Assembly: GCF_014650955.1 (NCBI RefSeq)
Contig: NZ_BMVY01000015.1
Location: 123,238-187,237 of the forward strand
DNA length: 64,000 bases
Source: Streptomyces tauricus
GTDB taxonomy: Bacteria; Actinomycetota; Actinomycetes; Streptomycetales; Streptomycetaceae
Direction: 5' to 3'
Positions 1 to 8,447 of this stretch are shown here, one piece after another (within the stretch, counting starts at the first letter, position 1; every line of letters begins with the position of its first letter). The notes under the pieces were generated by a model. The model was not told the origin of the DNA, did not search any database, and saw nothing but the letters and a program-made list of their open reading frames with translations. The position numbers were made by a program, and so were the translations under genes.

Positions 1-149
1 CGTACGGCGTCTGGGTGGGCATCGGCGCGGCCGGGGCGGCGGTGTACGGCATGGCGGTGCTCGGTGAACCGACGACCGCCGCCCGGATCTTCTTCGTCTG
101 TCTGCTGCTGGTGGCCGTGGTCGGCCTGAAGGCGACCTCCGGCCACTAG
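1..149 (+). CDS. SMR-family multidrug efflux transporter, C-terminal part
   Basis: Only the last 48 codons lie in the window, ending at TAG 147-149. The visible peptide is almost entirely hydrophobic. It holds a Gly/Ala-rich helix (YGVWVGIGAAGAA), then a GEPTTAAR turn, then a final helix rich in Leu and Val ending in KATSGH. The pattern of an E-P-x-x-x-x-R loop between the last two helices is typical of small multidrug resistance proteins (EmrE/SugE/QacE type), which act as proton-coupled membrane antiporters of about 105-110 residues. The Glu in this loop is not the essential helix-1 Glu, which lies upstream of the window. Substrate cannot be inferred. Confidence 0.75.
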   Translation, partial: YGVWVGIGAAGAAVYGMAVLGEPTTAARIFFVCLLLVAVVGLKATSGH

Positions 150-203
150 AGCCTGCCGCTAGCACCAGTCACTAGCACCTGCCCGACAACCCCCGGTCCG
201 GGG

Positions 204-2969
204 TTACGGGAAGCCCCCGAACGTCGTCCCGGTGCTCCCGTCCGCGCCGTCCGTGGTTGTACCGCCGCCGTCGGTCGTCGCGCCGCCGTCCCCGGTCGTG
301 CCGTCCGTGCCGCCGTCCGTGGTGGTGCCCCCGCCGTCCGTCGTCGTGCCGCCCGTGCCGGTGGTACCGCCGTCCGTGGTGGTGCCGCCGCCGTCGGTCG
401 TCGTGCCGCCGGTGTCGGTGGTGCCCCCGTCGGTGGTGGTGCCGCCGTTGTCCTGGCCCTGGGTGTCCGGGGTCTCCTCGCCGCCCGTGGTCGTGCCGCC
501 GTCGGTGGTGGTGCCGCCCGTGGCGGTCGCGTCCTCGTCCGGGTCGGCCGGCGGGAGTTCCTGCTCCTCGGCGCCGTCCTGGAGGTTCAGGTCGAAGTCC
601 TGGACCTTCACGCCCTTCAGCGCGGCCTTCGTGTACTGGGCGAAGATCTGCGCCGGGTAGCCGCCGCCGTTGATACGTGCCTGCCCGAGAGCCCCGTACA
701 GCGCCTTGTGCTCGCCCGTGTCGGGGTCCTGGCCCATCACGGCGACGACCGTGGCGAGGTTCGGGGTGTAGCCCGCGAACCAGGCCGCCTTGTCGTCCTC
801 CGCGGTGCCCGTCTTGCCCGCCACGGGACGCCCGGCGGCCTGCGCGGCCGTACCGGTGCCGCCCTCGACGACGCTCTGCAGGATCGAGGTCGTCGTGTCG
901 GCGGCCTCCCGGCTGACGGCCTGCTCGGTCGCCTCGTCCGGCAGCTTCACGTCCTCCGAGCCGTCCTTGGTGACCTTCTCGATCATCGTGTACGTGCCGT
1001 GCTTGCCGTGGTTGGCGAGGGTCGCGTACGCCTCCGCCATGTCGAGGACACTCGCGGTGGCCGTGCCGAGCGCGATGGACGGGGACGCGTTCAGGTCGGG
1101 GGTGTCGGCCGGGATGCCGAGGTCGACCGCGGTCTGCTCGACCTTCGCGGAGCCGACGTCCACCGCCATCTGCGCGTACACGGAGTTCACGGACTTGTCG
1201 GTGGCGGTACGGACCGGGATCTGGCCGTACGAGACCTGGTCCTCGTTCTCCGGGGCGTACGTGCCGCCGTCCCAGCCCTGTACAGGCCGCTTGTTCGTGC
1301 CGTCGTAGACGGTGTTCGGGGTGATCGTCCGGCCGTCCTGGGTGACCGAGTCGTTCTGCACGGCCGAGGTGAACACGAACGGCTTGAAGATCGAGCCGAC
1401 CTGGTAGTCCCGGCGCGTGGCGTTGTTGTAGTACTGCTTCGTGTAGTCGATGCCGCCGTACATCGCGAGGACCTTGCCGGTCTTCGGGTCGATGGAGGCG
1501 CCGCCCGCGCGGACGTAGTTGTCGACCTTGCGGTTCTTCTTGTCGAGTTCGTCCATCACCTGGTCGTCGACGGCCTTCACGAAGGCGTCCTGCTTGGGCT
1601 TCTGCAGGGTGGTCGTGATGCGGTAGCCGCCCGCGTTCAGCGCGTCCTCGTCGAGGATCTTGTGGTCGGCGAGATAGTCGTTGACGGCCTTGACGATGTA
1701 GCCGCGCTGCCCCGACATCCCGGCCGCGATCACCGTCTCCTTGGGCGCGGGGAACTTGACGCCGGCCCGCTCCGACTCGCTGAGCCAGTCCTTCTTGACC
1801 ATGCCGTCGAGAACGTAGTTCCAGCGGGCCAGCGCGGCCGGCTTGTTCTCGGGGTGCGCGACCACGTCGTACTCGCTCGGCGCGTTCAGGAGCGCCGCCA
1901 GGTAGGCGCCCTGCGCTGCCGACAGGCCCTTGGCGTCGACTCCGTAGTAGGCCTGCGCCGCGGCCTGGATGCCGTACGCGTTGCGGCCGAAGTAGCTGGT
2001 GTTGAGGTAGCCCTCGAGGATGTCGTCCTTGCTCTTCTCCCGGTCCAGCTTGATGGAGATGAAGAACTCCTTCACCTTCCGTGTGACCGTCTGCTCCTGC
2101 GCCAGGTAGTAGTTCTTCACGTACTGCTGGGTGATCGTCGAACCGGACTGCTTGCCCTTGCCGGTGGCGGTGTTCCAGCCGGCGCGGATCATCGCCTTCG
2201 GGTCGACCGCCGACTCCGTGTAGAAGTCACGGTCCTCGGCGGCGAGCACCGCGTGCTGCGCGTCCTTGGAGATCAGCGACAGGTCCACGTTCTCGCGGTT
2301 CACCTCGCCGTCGCGGGCGAGCTGGCTGCCGTCCGCGTACAGGTAGACGTTGCTCTGCTTGATCGCGGTCGCGTTCGCCGACGGGATCTTCACCAGGTAG
2401 TAACCGAGCGCGAACGCGCCGACGAGCAGCAGGACCACGCCGACGAACGTGCCGAGCACCATCCGCCAGGTCGGGATCAGCCGCTTCCAGCCGGTGCGCT
2501 TGGGCCGCTTGGCCTTCTTGGGCTTCTTCGATTCCCCCGCCTGCTCCCCGGGGTGCTCACCCGCCTGCTTCCCGGGTGTGGCTTCCGCGTCGGCGGACAC
2601 GGCCGTCAACGCGACGGTCGCGTCGTCCCGTACGCCCGGAGTGTCCCGTACGCCCGAGGTGTCTCGTACACCCGGGGTGTCCGGGCCGTCTGTGCCGTCA
2701 TGGCCGTTCGGCGTCCCGCCCGTCCCGCCCGTCGCGCCCCTCCCGCCCGTCGGAGCCGGGGAGGCCGGTGCCGTGTCCCGCGCCTTGCCGGGTGTATCCG
2801 GCTTGCCCCGCGCGTCCGGCGTGCCCGGCGCCTCCGGCCGGTCGGGCTTGCCGGGCTCGCCGGGCTTACCCGGCTTGCCCGGTGTGTCCGACGCGCCCGC
2901 CGAGGCGCTGTCGGGGTCTCTCGGTGCCCAGCCCTCGCTCGGCTGCTGCGGCTGCGGCTGGTCGTTCAT
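204..2969 (-). CDS. Class A penicillin-binding protein (transglycosylase/transpeptidase)
   Basis: Bifunctional peptidoglycan synthase of 921 residues. In order it has: a cytoplasmic Pro/Gly-rich tail (about residues 1-150, with collagen-like PGKPGKPGEP runs); a Lys/Arg cluster; one membrane anchor (about 168-192); a GT51 glycosyltransferase domain with EDRDF near 243 and STITQQ near 278; and a transpeptidase domain with the SxxK serine (SIFK, near 526), SVN (near 592) and KTG (near 718). The last ~110 residues are a Thr/Gly/Asp repeat (TTTDGGTT-like) that probably projects into the wall. Core motifs all look intact, so the enzyme should be active. It faces away from the plus-strand ABC genes. 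The long repetitive tails make it larger than a typical 700-800 residue class A PBP. Confidence 0.93.
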   Translation of the reverse strand: MNDQPQPQQPSEGWAPRDPDSASAGASDTPGKPGKPGEPGKPDRPEAPGTPDARGKPDTPGKARDTAPASPAPTGGRGATGGTGGTPNGHDGTDGPDTPGVRDTSGVRDTPGVRDDATVALTAVSADAEATPGKQAGEHPGEQAGESKKPKKAKRPKRTGWKRLIPTWRMVLGTFVGVVLLLVGAFALGYYLVKIPSANATAIKQSNVYLYADGSQLARDGEVNRENVDLSLISKDAQHAVLAAEDRDFYTESAVDPKAMIRAGWNTATGKGKQSGSTITQQYVKNYYLAQEQTVTRKVKEFFISIKLDREKSKDDILEGYLNTSYFGRNAYGIQAAAQAYYGVDAKGLSAAQGAYLAALLNAPSEYDVVAHPENKPAALARWNYVLDGMVKKDWLSESERAGVKFPAPKETVIAAGMSGQRGYIVKAVNDYLADHKILDEDALNAGGYRITTTLQKPKQDAFVKAVDDQVMDELDKKNRKVDNYVRAGGASIDPKTGKVLAMYGGIDYTKQYYNNATRRDYQVGSIFKPFVFTSAVQNDSVTQDGRTITPNTVYDGTNKRPVQGWDGGTYAPENEDQVSYGQIPVRTATDKSVNSVYAQMAVDVGSAKVEQTAVDLGIPADTPDLNASPSIALGTATASVLDMAEAYATLANHGKHGTYTMIEKVTKDGSEDVKLPDEATEQAVSREAADTTTSILQSVVEGGTGTAAQAAGRPVAGKTGTAEDDKAAWFAGYTPNLATVVAVMGQDPDTGEHKALYGALGQARINGGGYPAQIFAQYTKAALKGVKVQDFDLNLQDGAEEQELPPADPDEDATATGGTTTDGGTTTGGEETPDTQGQDNGGTTTDGGTTDTGGTTTDGGGTTTDGGTTGTGGTTTDGGGTTTDGGTDGTTGDGGATTDGGGTTTDGADGSTGTTFGGFP

Positions 2970-3164
2970 CTTGTGCCGTGCTCCCGTTTCACGTCGTACG
3001 TCTGGTACGCCCTCGTACGCCTGCTGCGCCCTCCCTTGAAGACTGTCCCACCCGGCGAATCGTTCCCGGTGCGTGGCACGCGTCCCAGGAGAAAATGCCT
3101 GGCACGCGGTACCGGCCCGGGACTAGGCTCCAGCGCTTTGGCTCAGAACGGCTGGAGAGGCTTC

Positions 3165-3977
3165 GTGGTGCGGGCATGGAGGTTGTACGCGGCCGTCGCG
3201 GCGGGCGGGTTCCGGCGGTACGCGACCTATCGGGTGGCCACCGCCGCGGGCGTGTTCACCAACACCGTCTTCGGGCTGATCCTGGCGTACACGTACATCG
3301 CGCTGTGGGACGAGAGACCGGGTCTCGGCGGCTACGACCAGGCCCAGGCGGTGACGTACGTGTGGGTGGGCCAGGGGCTGCTGTCGGTGGTCGCGGTGAT
3401 GGGCGGCGGCTTCGAGGACGAGCTGATCGAGAGAATCCGTACGGGTGACATCGCGATCGACCTCTACCGGCCCGCGGACCTCCAGGCGTGGTGGCTGGCG
3501 GCGGACGCGGGACGGGCCGCGTTCCAGCTGCTGGGGCGCGGTGTGGTGCCGATGGTGTTCGGCGGGCTGGTGTTCCAGCTCGCGCTGCCCGGGGACGCCG
3601 GGACCTGGCTGGCGTTCCTCGTCGCCGTGGTGCTCGGGGTGCTGGTGAGTTTCGCGATCCGCTATCTCGTGGCGCTGGCGGCGTTCTGGTTCATGGACGG
3701 GGCGGGCGTGCAGCAACTGGCCGTCCTCGCGGGACTGTTCTTCTCCGGGATGACCCTGCCGCTGAACGTCTTCCCGGGCGCGCTCGGCGAACTGGCCCGC
3801 GTGCTGCCCTGGTCGGCGCTCGTGCAGGCCCCGGCGGACGTGCTGCTCGGGGAGCGCACGGGCCTCGCGCTGCTGCGGACGTACGCCTTCCAGGCCGCCT
3901 GGGCCGTCGGGTTGCTCGCGGTGGGCCGTCTCGTCCAGTCGGCGGCGACGCGCCGGGTGGTGGTCCAGGGTGGCTGA
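3165..3977 (+). CDS. ABC-2 type exporter permease, first subunit
   Basis: Membrane permease of about 270 residues with six predicted hydrophobic segments (first after GFRRYATYRVATAAG, last near AAWAVGLLAVGRLV). The motif TGDIAIDLYRPADLQ in the first cytoplasmic loop is typical of the ABC-2-like permeases encoded in pairs with a dedicated ATPase (PF06182-type). I chose GTG 3165 because GGAGAGG lies just upstream (3154-3160). A second GTG at 3168 is equally possible. The stop overlaps the next permease by 8 nt, so this gene, the next permease and the ATPase form one operon. Exported substrate unknown. Confidence 0.85.
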   Translation: MVRAWRLYAAVAAGGFRRYATYRVATAAGVFTNTVFGLILAYTYIALWDERPGLGGYDQAQAVTYVWVGQGLLSVVAVMGGGFEDELIERIRTGDIAIDLYRPADLQAWWLAADAGRAAFQLLGRGVVPMVFGGLVFQLALPGDAGTWLAFLVAVVLGVLVSFAIRYLVALAAFWFMDGAGVQQLAVLAGLFFSGMTLPLNVFPGALGELARVLPWSALVQAPADVLLGERTGLALLRTYAFQAAWAVGLLAVGRLVQSAATRRVVVQGG

Positions 3978-4857
3978 CCTGCGGGAGAAGCCCCGTGAAC
4001 CCGGTGAACCCCGTGAGCCCCGTGCCGGGTTCGAACCGGTGGCCGGGTCGCGGCTGGTGGACGGGCTGCGGGCCTACCGGCTGATCGCCTGGATGTGGAT
4101 CCGCTCGACGATGGCGTACCGCGCGTCCTTCGCGATGACCCTCTTCGGCAACTTCGCGGGGACCGTCCTCGACTTCGTCGCGATCCTGCTGATGTTCTCG
4201 CGGGTCGACCAGCTCGGCGGCTACTCGCTCGGCGAGGTGGCGTTCCTGTACGGGCTGTCCAGCGCGGCGTTCGGCCTCGCCGATCTGACGCTCGGCTCGA
4301 TGGACCGGCTCGGGCAGCGGGTACGGGACGGCACACTCGACACCCTGCTCGTCCGCCCCGCGCCGGTGCTCGCGCAGGTCGCCGCGGACCGGTTCGCGCT
4401 GCGGCGCCTCGGCCGGATCACCCAGGGGCTGCTGGTCCTCGGGTACGCGCTCGTCGTGGTCGACATCGAGTGGACCCCGGCGAAGGTGCTGCTGATGCCG
4501 GTGATGATGGTCAGCGGGGCCGCCATCTTCGCGTCGGTGTTCGTGGCGGGCGGGGCCTTCCAGTTCGTGGCGCAGGACGCTTCCCAGGTGCAGAACTCGT
4601 TCACGTACGGCGGTACCACCCTTCTGCAGTACCCGCCGACCGTCTTCGCGAAGGACCTGGTGCGCGGGGTGACCTTCGTGCTGCCGCTGGCCTTCGTCAA
4701 CTGGCTGCCCGCGCTGTACGTGCTCGGGCTGCCGTATCCGCTCGACCTGCCGCGGTGGACCGCGTTCGTGTCGCCACTCGTGGCCGTCGTCTGCTGCGGG
4801 CTCTCGGGACTCGCGTGGCGGGCGGGCCTTCGTTCGTACCGGAGCACGGGGAGCTAG
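3970..4857 (+). CDS. ABC-2 type exporter permease, second subunit
   Basis: Second membrane subunit (295 residues, GTG start inside the end of the preceding permease). It starts with a short polar, Pro/Glu-rich segment (REKPREPGEPREP) and then has about six membrane helices. The loop RVRDGTLDTLLVRPAPVLAQ mirrors the TGDIAIDLYRPA loop of its partner, which fits two homologous half-permeases forming a heterodimeric channel. The conserved FIYGG/FTYGGTTLLQYPP-like segment near residue 215 is typical of this family. The gene ends 6 nt before the ATPase gene, so the three are almost certainly co-expressed. Confidence 0.87.
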   Translation: MADLREKPREPGEPREPRAGFEPVAGSRLVDGLRAYRLIAWMWIRSTMAYRASFAMTLFGNFAGTVLDFVAILLMFSRVDQLGGYSLGEVAFLYGLSSAAFGLADLTLGSMDRLGQRVRDGTLDTLLVRPAPVLAQVAADRFALRRLGRITQGLLVLGYALVVVDIEWTPAKVLLMPVMMVSGAAIFASVFVAGGAFQFVAQDASQVQNSFTYGGTTLLQYPPTVFAKDLVRGVTFVLPLAFVNWLPALYVLGLPYPLDLPRWTAFVSPLVAVVCCGLSGLAWRAGLRSYRSTGS

Positions 4858-4860
4858 CCG

Positions 4861-4980
4861 CACATGGAACGCCCACACATGGGAGACCCGCACATGGGAC
4901 ACCCACACACGGATCGCCCACACATGGATCAACCGCACATGGATCATCCACACGCGGATCACCCGCACATGGACACCGAC
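4861..4980 (+). repeat. 15-nt tandem repeat encoding His-rich pentapeptides
   Basis: Eight 15-nt units that begin CAC-ATG-G and, in all but the last, end in CCA/CCG. They run without interruption from the intergenic gap into the ABC ATPase reading frame and encode H-M-(G/D)-x-P pentapeptides. Two units have ACG or GCG in place of ATG. Because nearly every unit contains an in-frame ATG, there are several possible starts for the ATPase. The repeat could be a true N-terminal His-rich tail or an expanded untranslated leader. Confidence 0.9.
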
Positions 4981-5934
4981 TTCATCCGTCTCGACGGTGT
5001 GGAGAAGGTCTTCGACGTACGCAAGAAGACCGGCTTTCTGCGCAGTGAGCGGCGACAGGTGCGGGCGGTCGACTCGATCTCCTTCACCGTGTCGCGCGGC
5101 GAGATGGTCGGCTACATCGGGCCGAACGGCGCGGGGAAGTCCACCACCATCAAGATGCTCACCGGCATCCTCACGCCCAGCGGCGGGCGCCTGCGCGTCG
5201 CGGGCATCGACCCGTCCCGGGAACGCACCCGGCTCGCGCAGCGCATCGGCGTGGTGTTCGGCCAGCGGACCACCCTGTGGTGGGACCTCCCGCTGATCGA
5301 CTCGTACCGGCTGATGCACCGGATGTACCGGATCCCGGACGCGCGGTACGCGGAGAACCTTGACCGGTGCGTCGAACTCCTCGAACTGGGCGAACTGCTG
5401 GACGTGCCCGTACGGCAGCTCTCGCTCGGGCAGCGGATGCGCGGGGACATCGCGGCGGCGCTGCTGCACGACCCCGAGGTGCTGTACCTGGACGAGCCGA
5501 CGATCGGGCTCGACGTGATCAGCAAGGCGCGGGTACGGGAGTTCCTGCGGGACCTCAACGCGGAGCGCGGCACGACCGTGCTCCTGACGACCCACGACCT
5601 CTCCGACATCGAGCAGCTGTGCCGGCGCGTGATGGTCATCGACCACGGGCGTCTGATGTACGACGGTCCGCTGACCGGGCTGCACGAGATCGGCGAGAGC
5701 GAACGGACGCTCGTCGTGGACCTGGAACGCGAACTGCCGCCCATCGAGGTGGAGTCGGCGCGGGTGGTGAAGGTCGAGGGGCCCCGGCAGTGGCTCGCCT
5801 TTCCGGCGGCGCAGTCGGCGGCGCCGCTGGTGGCGCGGATCGCGGCGGAGTACCCGCTGGTCGACCTGTCGGTGCGGGAACCCGACATCGAGGCGGTCAT
5901 CAGCCGCATGTACGCGGAGAAGGCAACCTCGTAG
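4864..5934 (+). CDS. ABC exporter ATP-binding protein
   Basis: ATPase of the exporter formed with the two upstream permeases. Walker A GPNGAGKST is near residues 86-94, the signature LSLGQRMR near 186, Walker B VLYLDEP near 206 and the switch His in LLTTHDLSD near 240. The C-terminal region has the extra ~80 residue domain common in drug/polysaccharide-type ATPases (COG4586-like). The longest frame starts at ATG 4864, preceded by GGGGAG about 10 nt upstream. Family-like sequence begins only at MDTDFIRLDGVEKVF (ATG 4972), so the first 36 residues are the His-rich repeat and may not belong to the mature protein. No ribosome binding site is obvious before 4972. Confidence 0.9.
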   Translation: MERPHMGDPHMGHPHTDRPHMDQPHMDHPHADHPHMDTDFIRLDGVEKVFDVRKKTGFLRSERRQVRAVDSISFTVSRGEMVGYIGPNGAGKSTTIKMLTGILTPSGGRLRVAGIDPSRERTRLAQRIGVVFGQRTTLWWDLPLIDSYRLMHRMYRIPDARYAENLDRCVELLELGELLDVPVRQLSLGQRMRGDIAAALLHDPEVLYLDEPTIGLDVISKARVREFLRDLNAERGTTVLLTTHDLSDIEQLCRRVMVIDHGRLMYDGPLTGLHEIGESERTLVVDLERELPPIEVESARVVKVEGPRQWLAFPAAQSAAPLVARIAAEYPLVDLSVREPDIEAVISRMYAEKATS

Positions 5935-5944
5935 GCTTCTGTCC

Positions 5945-6706
5945 ATGACGGACGAACTCCCGGCCGGCCCCTCCGGCGGATCTCCCGGCGGACTCCCCGA
6001 GTTGCGCGCCTCCGACGCCGATCGCGAGCGGGTCGCCGAGGTGCTGAGGGACGGCCTCGCCGAGGGCCGCCTGGACATGGCGGAGTTCGAGGAACGGCTG
6101 GAGGCCACGTACAAGGCGCGTACGTACGGGGAGTTGGAGCCGATCACGCGGGATCTGCCCGCCTCCGGGGTCACGGCTCCCGGTCCGGCTCCCGCCGTGT
6201 CGATGGTCAAACGGCCGGCGGGCGCGGCGGACACGGGGGACTGGGCGAGCCGGATCGTCGGCGGTGAGGGTACGTCCCGGTGGGGCGTCGCGGTCATGTC
6301 CGGGTTCGAGCGCAGGGGGCACTGGACCGTGCCGAAGCGGTTCAACTGCTTCGCGTTCTGGGGCGGTGGTGTCGTGGACCTGCGCGAGGCGAACTTCGCG
6401 GACGGCGAGGTCGTCGTCAACTGCTACGCCGTCATGGGCGGGTTGAACGTGGTGGTGCCGCCGGGGGTCGAGGTCGTCGTCCGCGGGATCGGGATCATGG
6501 GCGGGTTCGACCACGGTCAGGAGGGGGTGGCGGGGGCGCCGGGGGCTCCGCGGGTCGTCGTGACGGGGTTCGCGTTCTGGGGCGGGGTGGGGGTGGAGCG
6601 GAAGATCTCCAAGGCCGAGCGGCTCCGCCTGCGGGAGGAGCGGCGGCGGGAGAAGTTGGAGCGCCGGGCGGCGCGGCGGGACGGCCTGGAACCGGGCCGC
6701 GACTGA
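5945..6706 (+). CDS. DUF1707 / LiaF-like C-terminal domain protein
   Basis: Predicted 253-residue cytoplasmic protein. Residues about 18-72 (LRASDADRERVAEVLRDGLAEGRLDMAEFEERL) are a DUF1707 SHOCT-like domain, a short helical module common in actinobacterial membrane and signalling proteins. Residues about 115-220 form repeated beta segments (FWGGGVVDLREA, YAVMGGLNVVVPPG, GFAFWGGVGVER) that resemble the C-terminal domain of LiaF/cell-wall-active antibiotic response proteins. The last 35 residues are highly basic (RLRLREERRREKLERRAARR). It starts 10 nt after the ABC ATPase stop, so it may be in the same transcript. Function unknown; a role in envelope-stress sensing is only inferred from the LiaF-like fold. 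Confidence 0.8.
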   Translation: MTDELPAGPSGGSPGGLPELRASDADRERVAEVLRDGLAEGRLDMAEFEERLEATYKARTYGELEPITRDLPASGVTAPGPAPAVSMVKRPAGAADTGDWASRIVGGEGTSRWGVAVMSGFERRGHWTVPKRFNCFAFWGGGVVDLREANFADGEVVVNCYAVMGGLNVVVPPGVEVVVRGIGIMGGFDHGQEGVAGAPGAPRVVVTGFAFWGGVGVERKISKAERLRLREERRREKLERRAARRDGLEPGRD

Positions 6707-6747
6707 GGGGGGTACCCCTCGTGACCCCCTCCGCCCCTCGCCGAGAC

Positions 6748-6886
6748 AAAAGATTGCGCCGTTCCCCGCGCCCCTAAAAGCGAAAAGACTGCGCCGTTCC
6801 CCGCGCCCCTTGGGGGCTGCGCCCCCCTCAAAGACAAAAGACTGCGCCGTTCCCCGCGCCCCTGTTCAGGGGCGCGGGGAACGGCG
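6748..6886. repeat. Cluster of dispersed GC-rich repeats between convergent genes
   Basis: Three direct copies of the element GCGCCGTTCCCCGCGCCCCT, each preceded by a short AGA(C/T)T run (6751-6775, 6785-6810, 6841-6863). One inverted copy follows at 6868-6886. The same element recurs at 9885-10061 and 49938-50051. Here it fills the gap between the converging DUF1707 and SGNH hydrolase genes. Confidence 0.9.
6845..6886. terminator. 19-bp hairpin, likely bidirectional terminator
   Basis: The last direct copy and the inverted copy of the dispersed repeat pair perfectly over 19 bp (6845-6863 with 6868-6886) around a GTTC loop. It lies between the ends of two convergent genes, the usual place for a bidirectional terminator in Streptomyces. 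No U-tract is present, which is normal for this genus. Confidence 0.75.
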
Positions 6887-6918
6887 GAATTCCAGGTCGC
6901 CCTCCCCGCCCGGTAGGG

Positions 6919-8241
6919 CTAGAGCTGGGCCGGGGCCGCGCCCTTCAGGGTGTTCAGGTCGAAGATCTCCGCCATGCGCTTGTAGCCCTTGTCGCTCGGG
7001 TGGAGGTGGTCCCCCGAGTCGTAGTCGGACCGCAGCCGCCGCGGGTTGTACGGATCGCGGAGCGCCTTGTCGAAGTCGGCGTAGTCGTCGAAGACCTTGC
7101 CGGAGCGGATCTGCGCGTTGACGGCCTGCCGGGTGTCCTCCAGGTGCGGCCGGTACCCCCGATGCCCCTGGAACGGCATGAGCGTCGCACCGACGACCCG
7201 CAGCCCCCGCGCGTGCGCCAGCCGCTTCAGCTCCCGCAGCCCGGCGGTGATCCGGCTCGCGTCGGTCTGGTTGGGCGTCCGCAGGATGTCGTTGACGCCG
7301 AGGGCGACCACGACCGCCTTGACGTTGGTGCGGCCTAGGACGTCACGGTCGAAGCGGACCAGCCCGCTCGGGTTCTCGGCGGGCCGCCCCAGCCCGCTGG
7401 TCAGCACGCGGTTGCCGCTGATGCCCTGGTTGACCACGCTGTAGCGGGGCCCGTCCGAACCGGCCGCGTGCAGCCGCTCGCCGAGGACGTCCGTCCAGCG
7501 CCGGTTCTCGCCGACGGTCGAGGTCACCCCGTCGGTGAGCGAGTCGCCGATGACGACGACCGTGCCGTCCGACTCGTTGCTCAGCACGTCCAGCGCGGTC
7601 AGATACCGCCAGTAGGGCGTCTGCCCGGTGTACGCGGCACCGCTGACGTCCTCCGTGCGGTCGCCCTCCGCGGTGTACGAGATCTGCCGTGCCTGCGGGT
7701 GGTAGGTGACGGGCCCCGACGGGGTCGGCGAGTACGTCGTCACCAGCACGTCGCTGCCGTGCGGGACCAGCAGCCGTACGGCGTCGCTGACGACCTGCTG
7801 TCCTGCGGGCACCACCACCGAGGTACGGCCGCCGAAGGTGAGGCGCCGCATCGTGTCGGCGGCAGCGGCGGCGTCGTTCCCGGTGGCCGCGACGGCGACC
7901 GAGGCGTGCGTGATGCTGAGCGGCTGCTGCCCGTACAGGTTCGACAGGGTGATCCGGGCCGCGGTGCCGCCGACGCCGACGTGCACCACGTTGCGTACGG
8001 AACGGCCCGCCATGCCGTTCGCCTCGGTGCCCGGCTCGGAGCCGGCGGGGGACGCCGACCAGGCGCCCACCCAGGTGCCGACGGAGGCGGGGGCCGCAGA
8101 GTTGTGCGGGGTTCGGCCGCCGACCACGGGCGTGGTCTCCCCGCCGTCGTCGGCGGCGACTCCGACGTATATGGCGGTCGAAATGGCGACGATCACAGCG
8201 ACGATCGCGGCCAGCAAGGCATAACCGTGACGCTTGGTCAT
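6919..8241 (-). CDS. Secreted SGNH/GDSL-family hydrolase
   Basis: Lipase/esterase-type hydrolase of about 440 residues. It starts with a basic tip and one hydrophobic segment (YALLAAIVAVIVAISTAIYVG), so it is exported or membrane-anchored. The SGNH blocks are present: GDSLTDG (near 232, nucleophile Ser), the Gly block NQGISGNR, the Asn block ALGVNDI, and SGDHLHPSD (near 412) supplying Asp and His. The N-terminal ~190 residues form a separate beta-rich domain, as in Streptomyces SGNH esterases of this size. ATG 8241 was preferred over an upstream start because GAGGAG lies about 11 nt before it and the signal sequence follows directly. Substrate not known. Confidence 0.88.
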   Translation of the reverse strand: MTKRHGYALLAAIVAVIVAISTAIYVGVAADDGGETTPVVGGRTPHNSAAPASVGTWVGAWSASPAGSEPGTEANGMAGRSVRNVVHVGVGGTAARITLSNLYGQQPLSITHASVAVAATGNDAAAAADTMRRLTFGGRTSVVVPAGQQVVSDAVRLLVPHGSDVLVTTYSPTPSGPVTYHPQARQISYTAEGDRTEDVSGAAYTGQTPYWRYLTALDVLSNESDGTVVVIGDSLTDGVTSTVGENRRWTDVLGERLHAAGSDGPRYSVVNQGISGNRVLTSGLGRPAENPSGLVRFDRDVLGRTNVKAVVVALGVNDILRTPNQTDASRITAGLRELKRLAHARGLRVVGATLMPFQGHRGYRPHLEDTRQAVNAQIRSGKVFDDYADFDKALRDPYNPRRLRSDYDSGDHLHPSDKGYKRMAEIFDLNTLKGAAPAQL

Positions 8242-8447
8242 GCGGTGCGTATCTCCTCGGAAAAGTGGGAGCCCGAGCTCCGGTGTGATGACCCCATGAT
8301 GAGGCATGGCGCGGGAGGAACCCCACATGACCCCACATGACCCATGGGTTCCGGTGAAATCCCCCGCCCGGACAGACGCGGGGAACTCCTGTTCCGTTCC
8401 AGGAGTCGGTCAGGTTGGAACAATGCGTTATGGGGGACCGGGAACGG

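Noticed and set aside
708..3977. A single 1089-residue plus-strand reading frame
   Set aside because: Its first ~820 residues are the antisense of the PBP gene, with all PBP motifs intact on the other strand. Only the end from 3165 is real, as the ABC permease.
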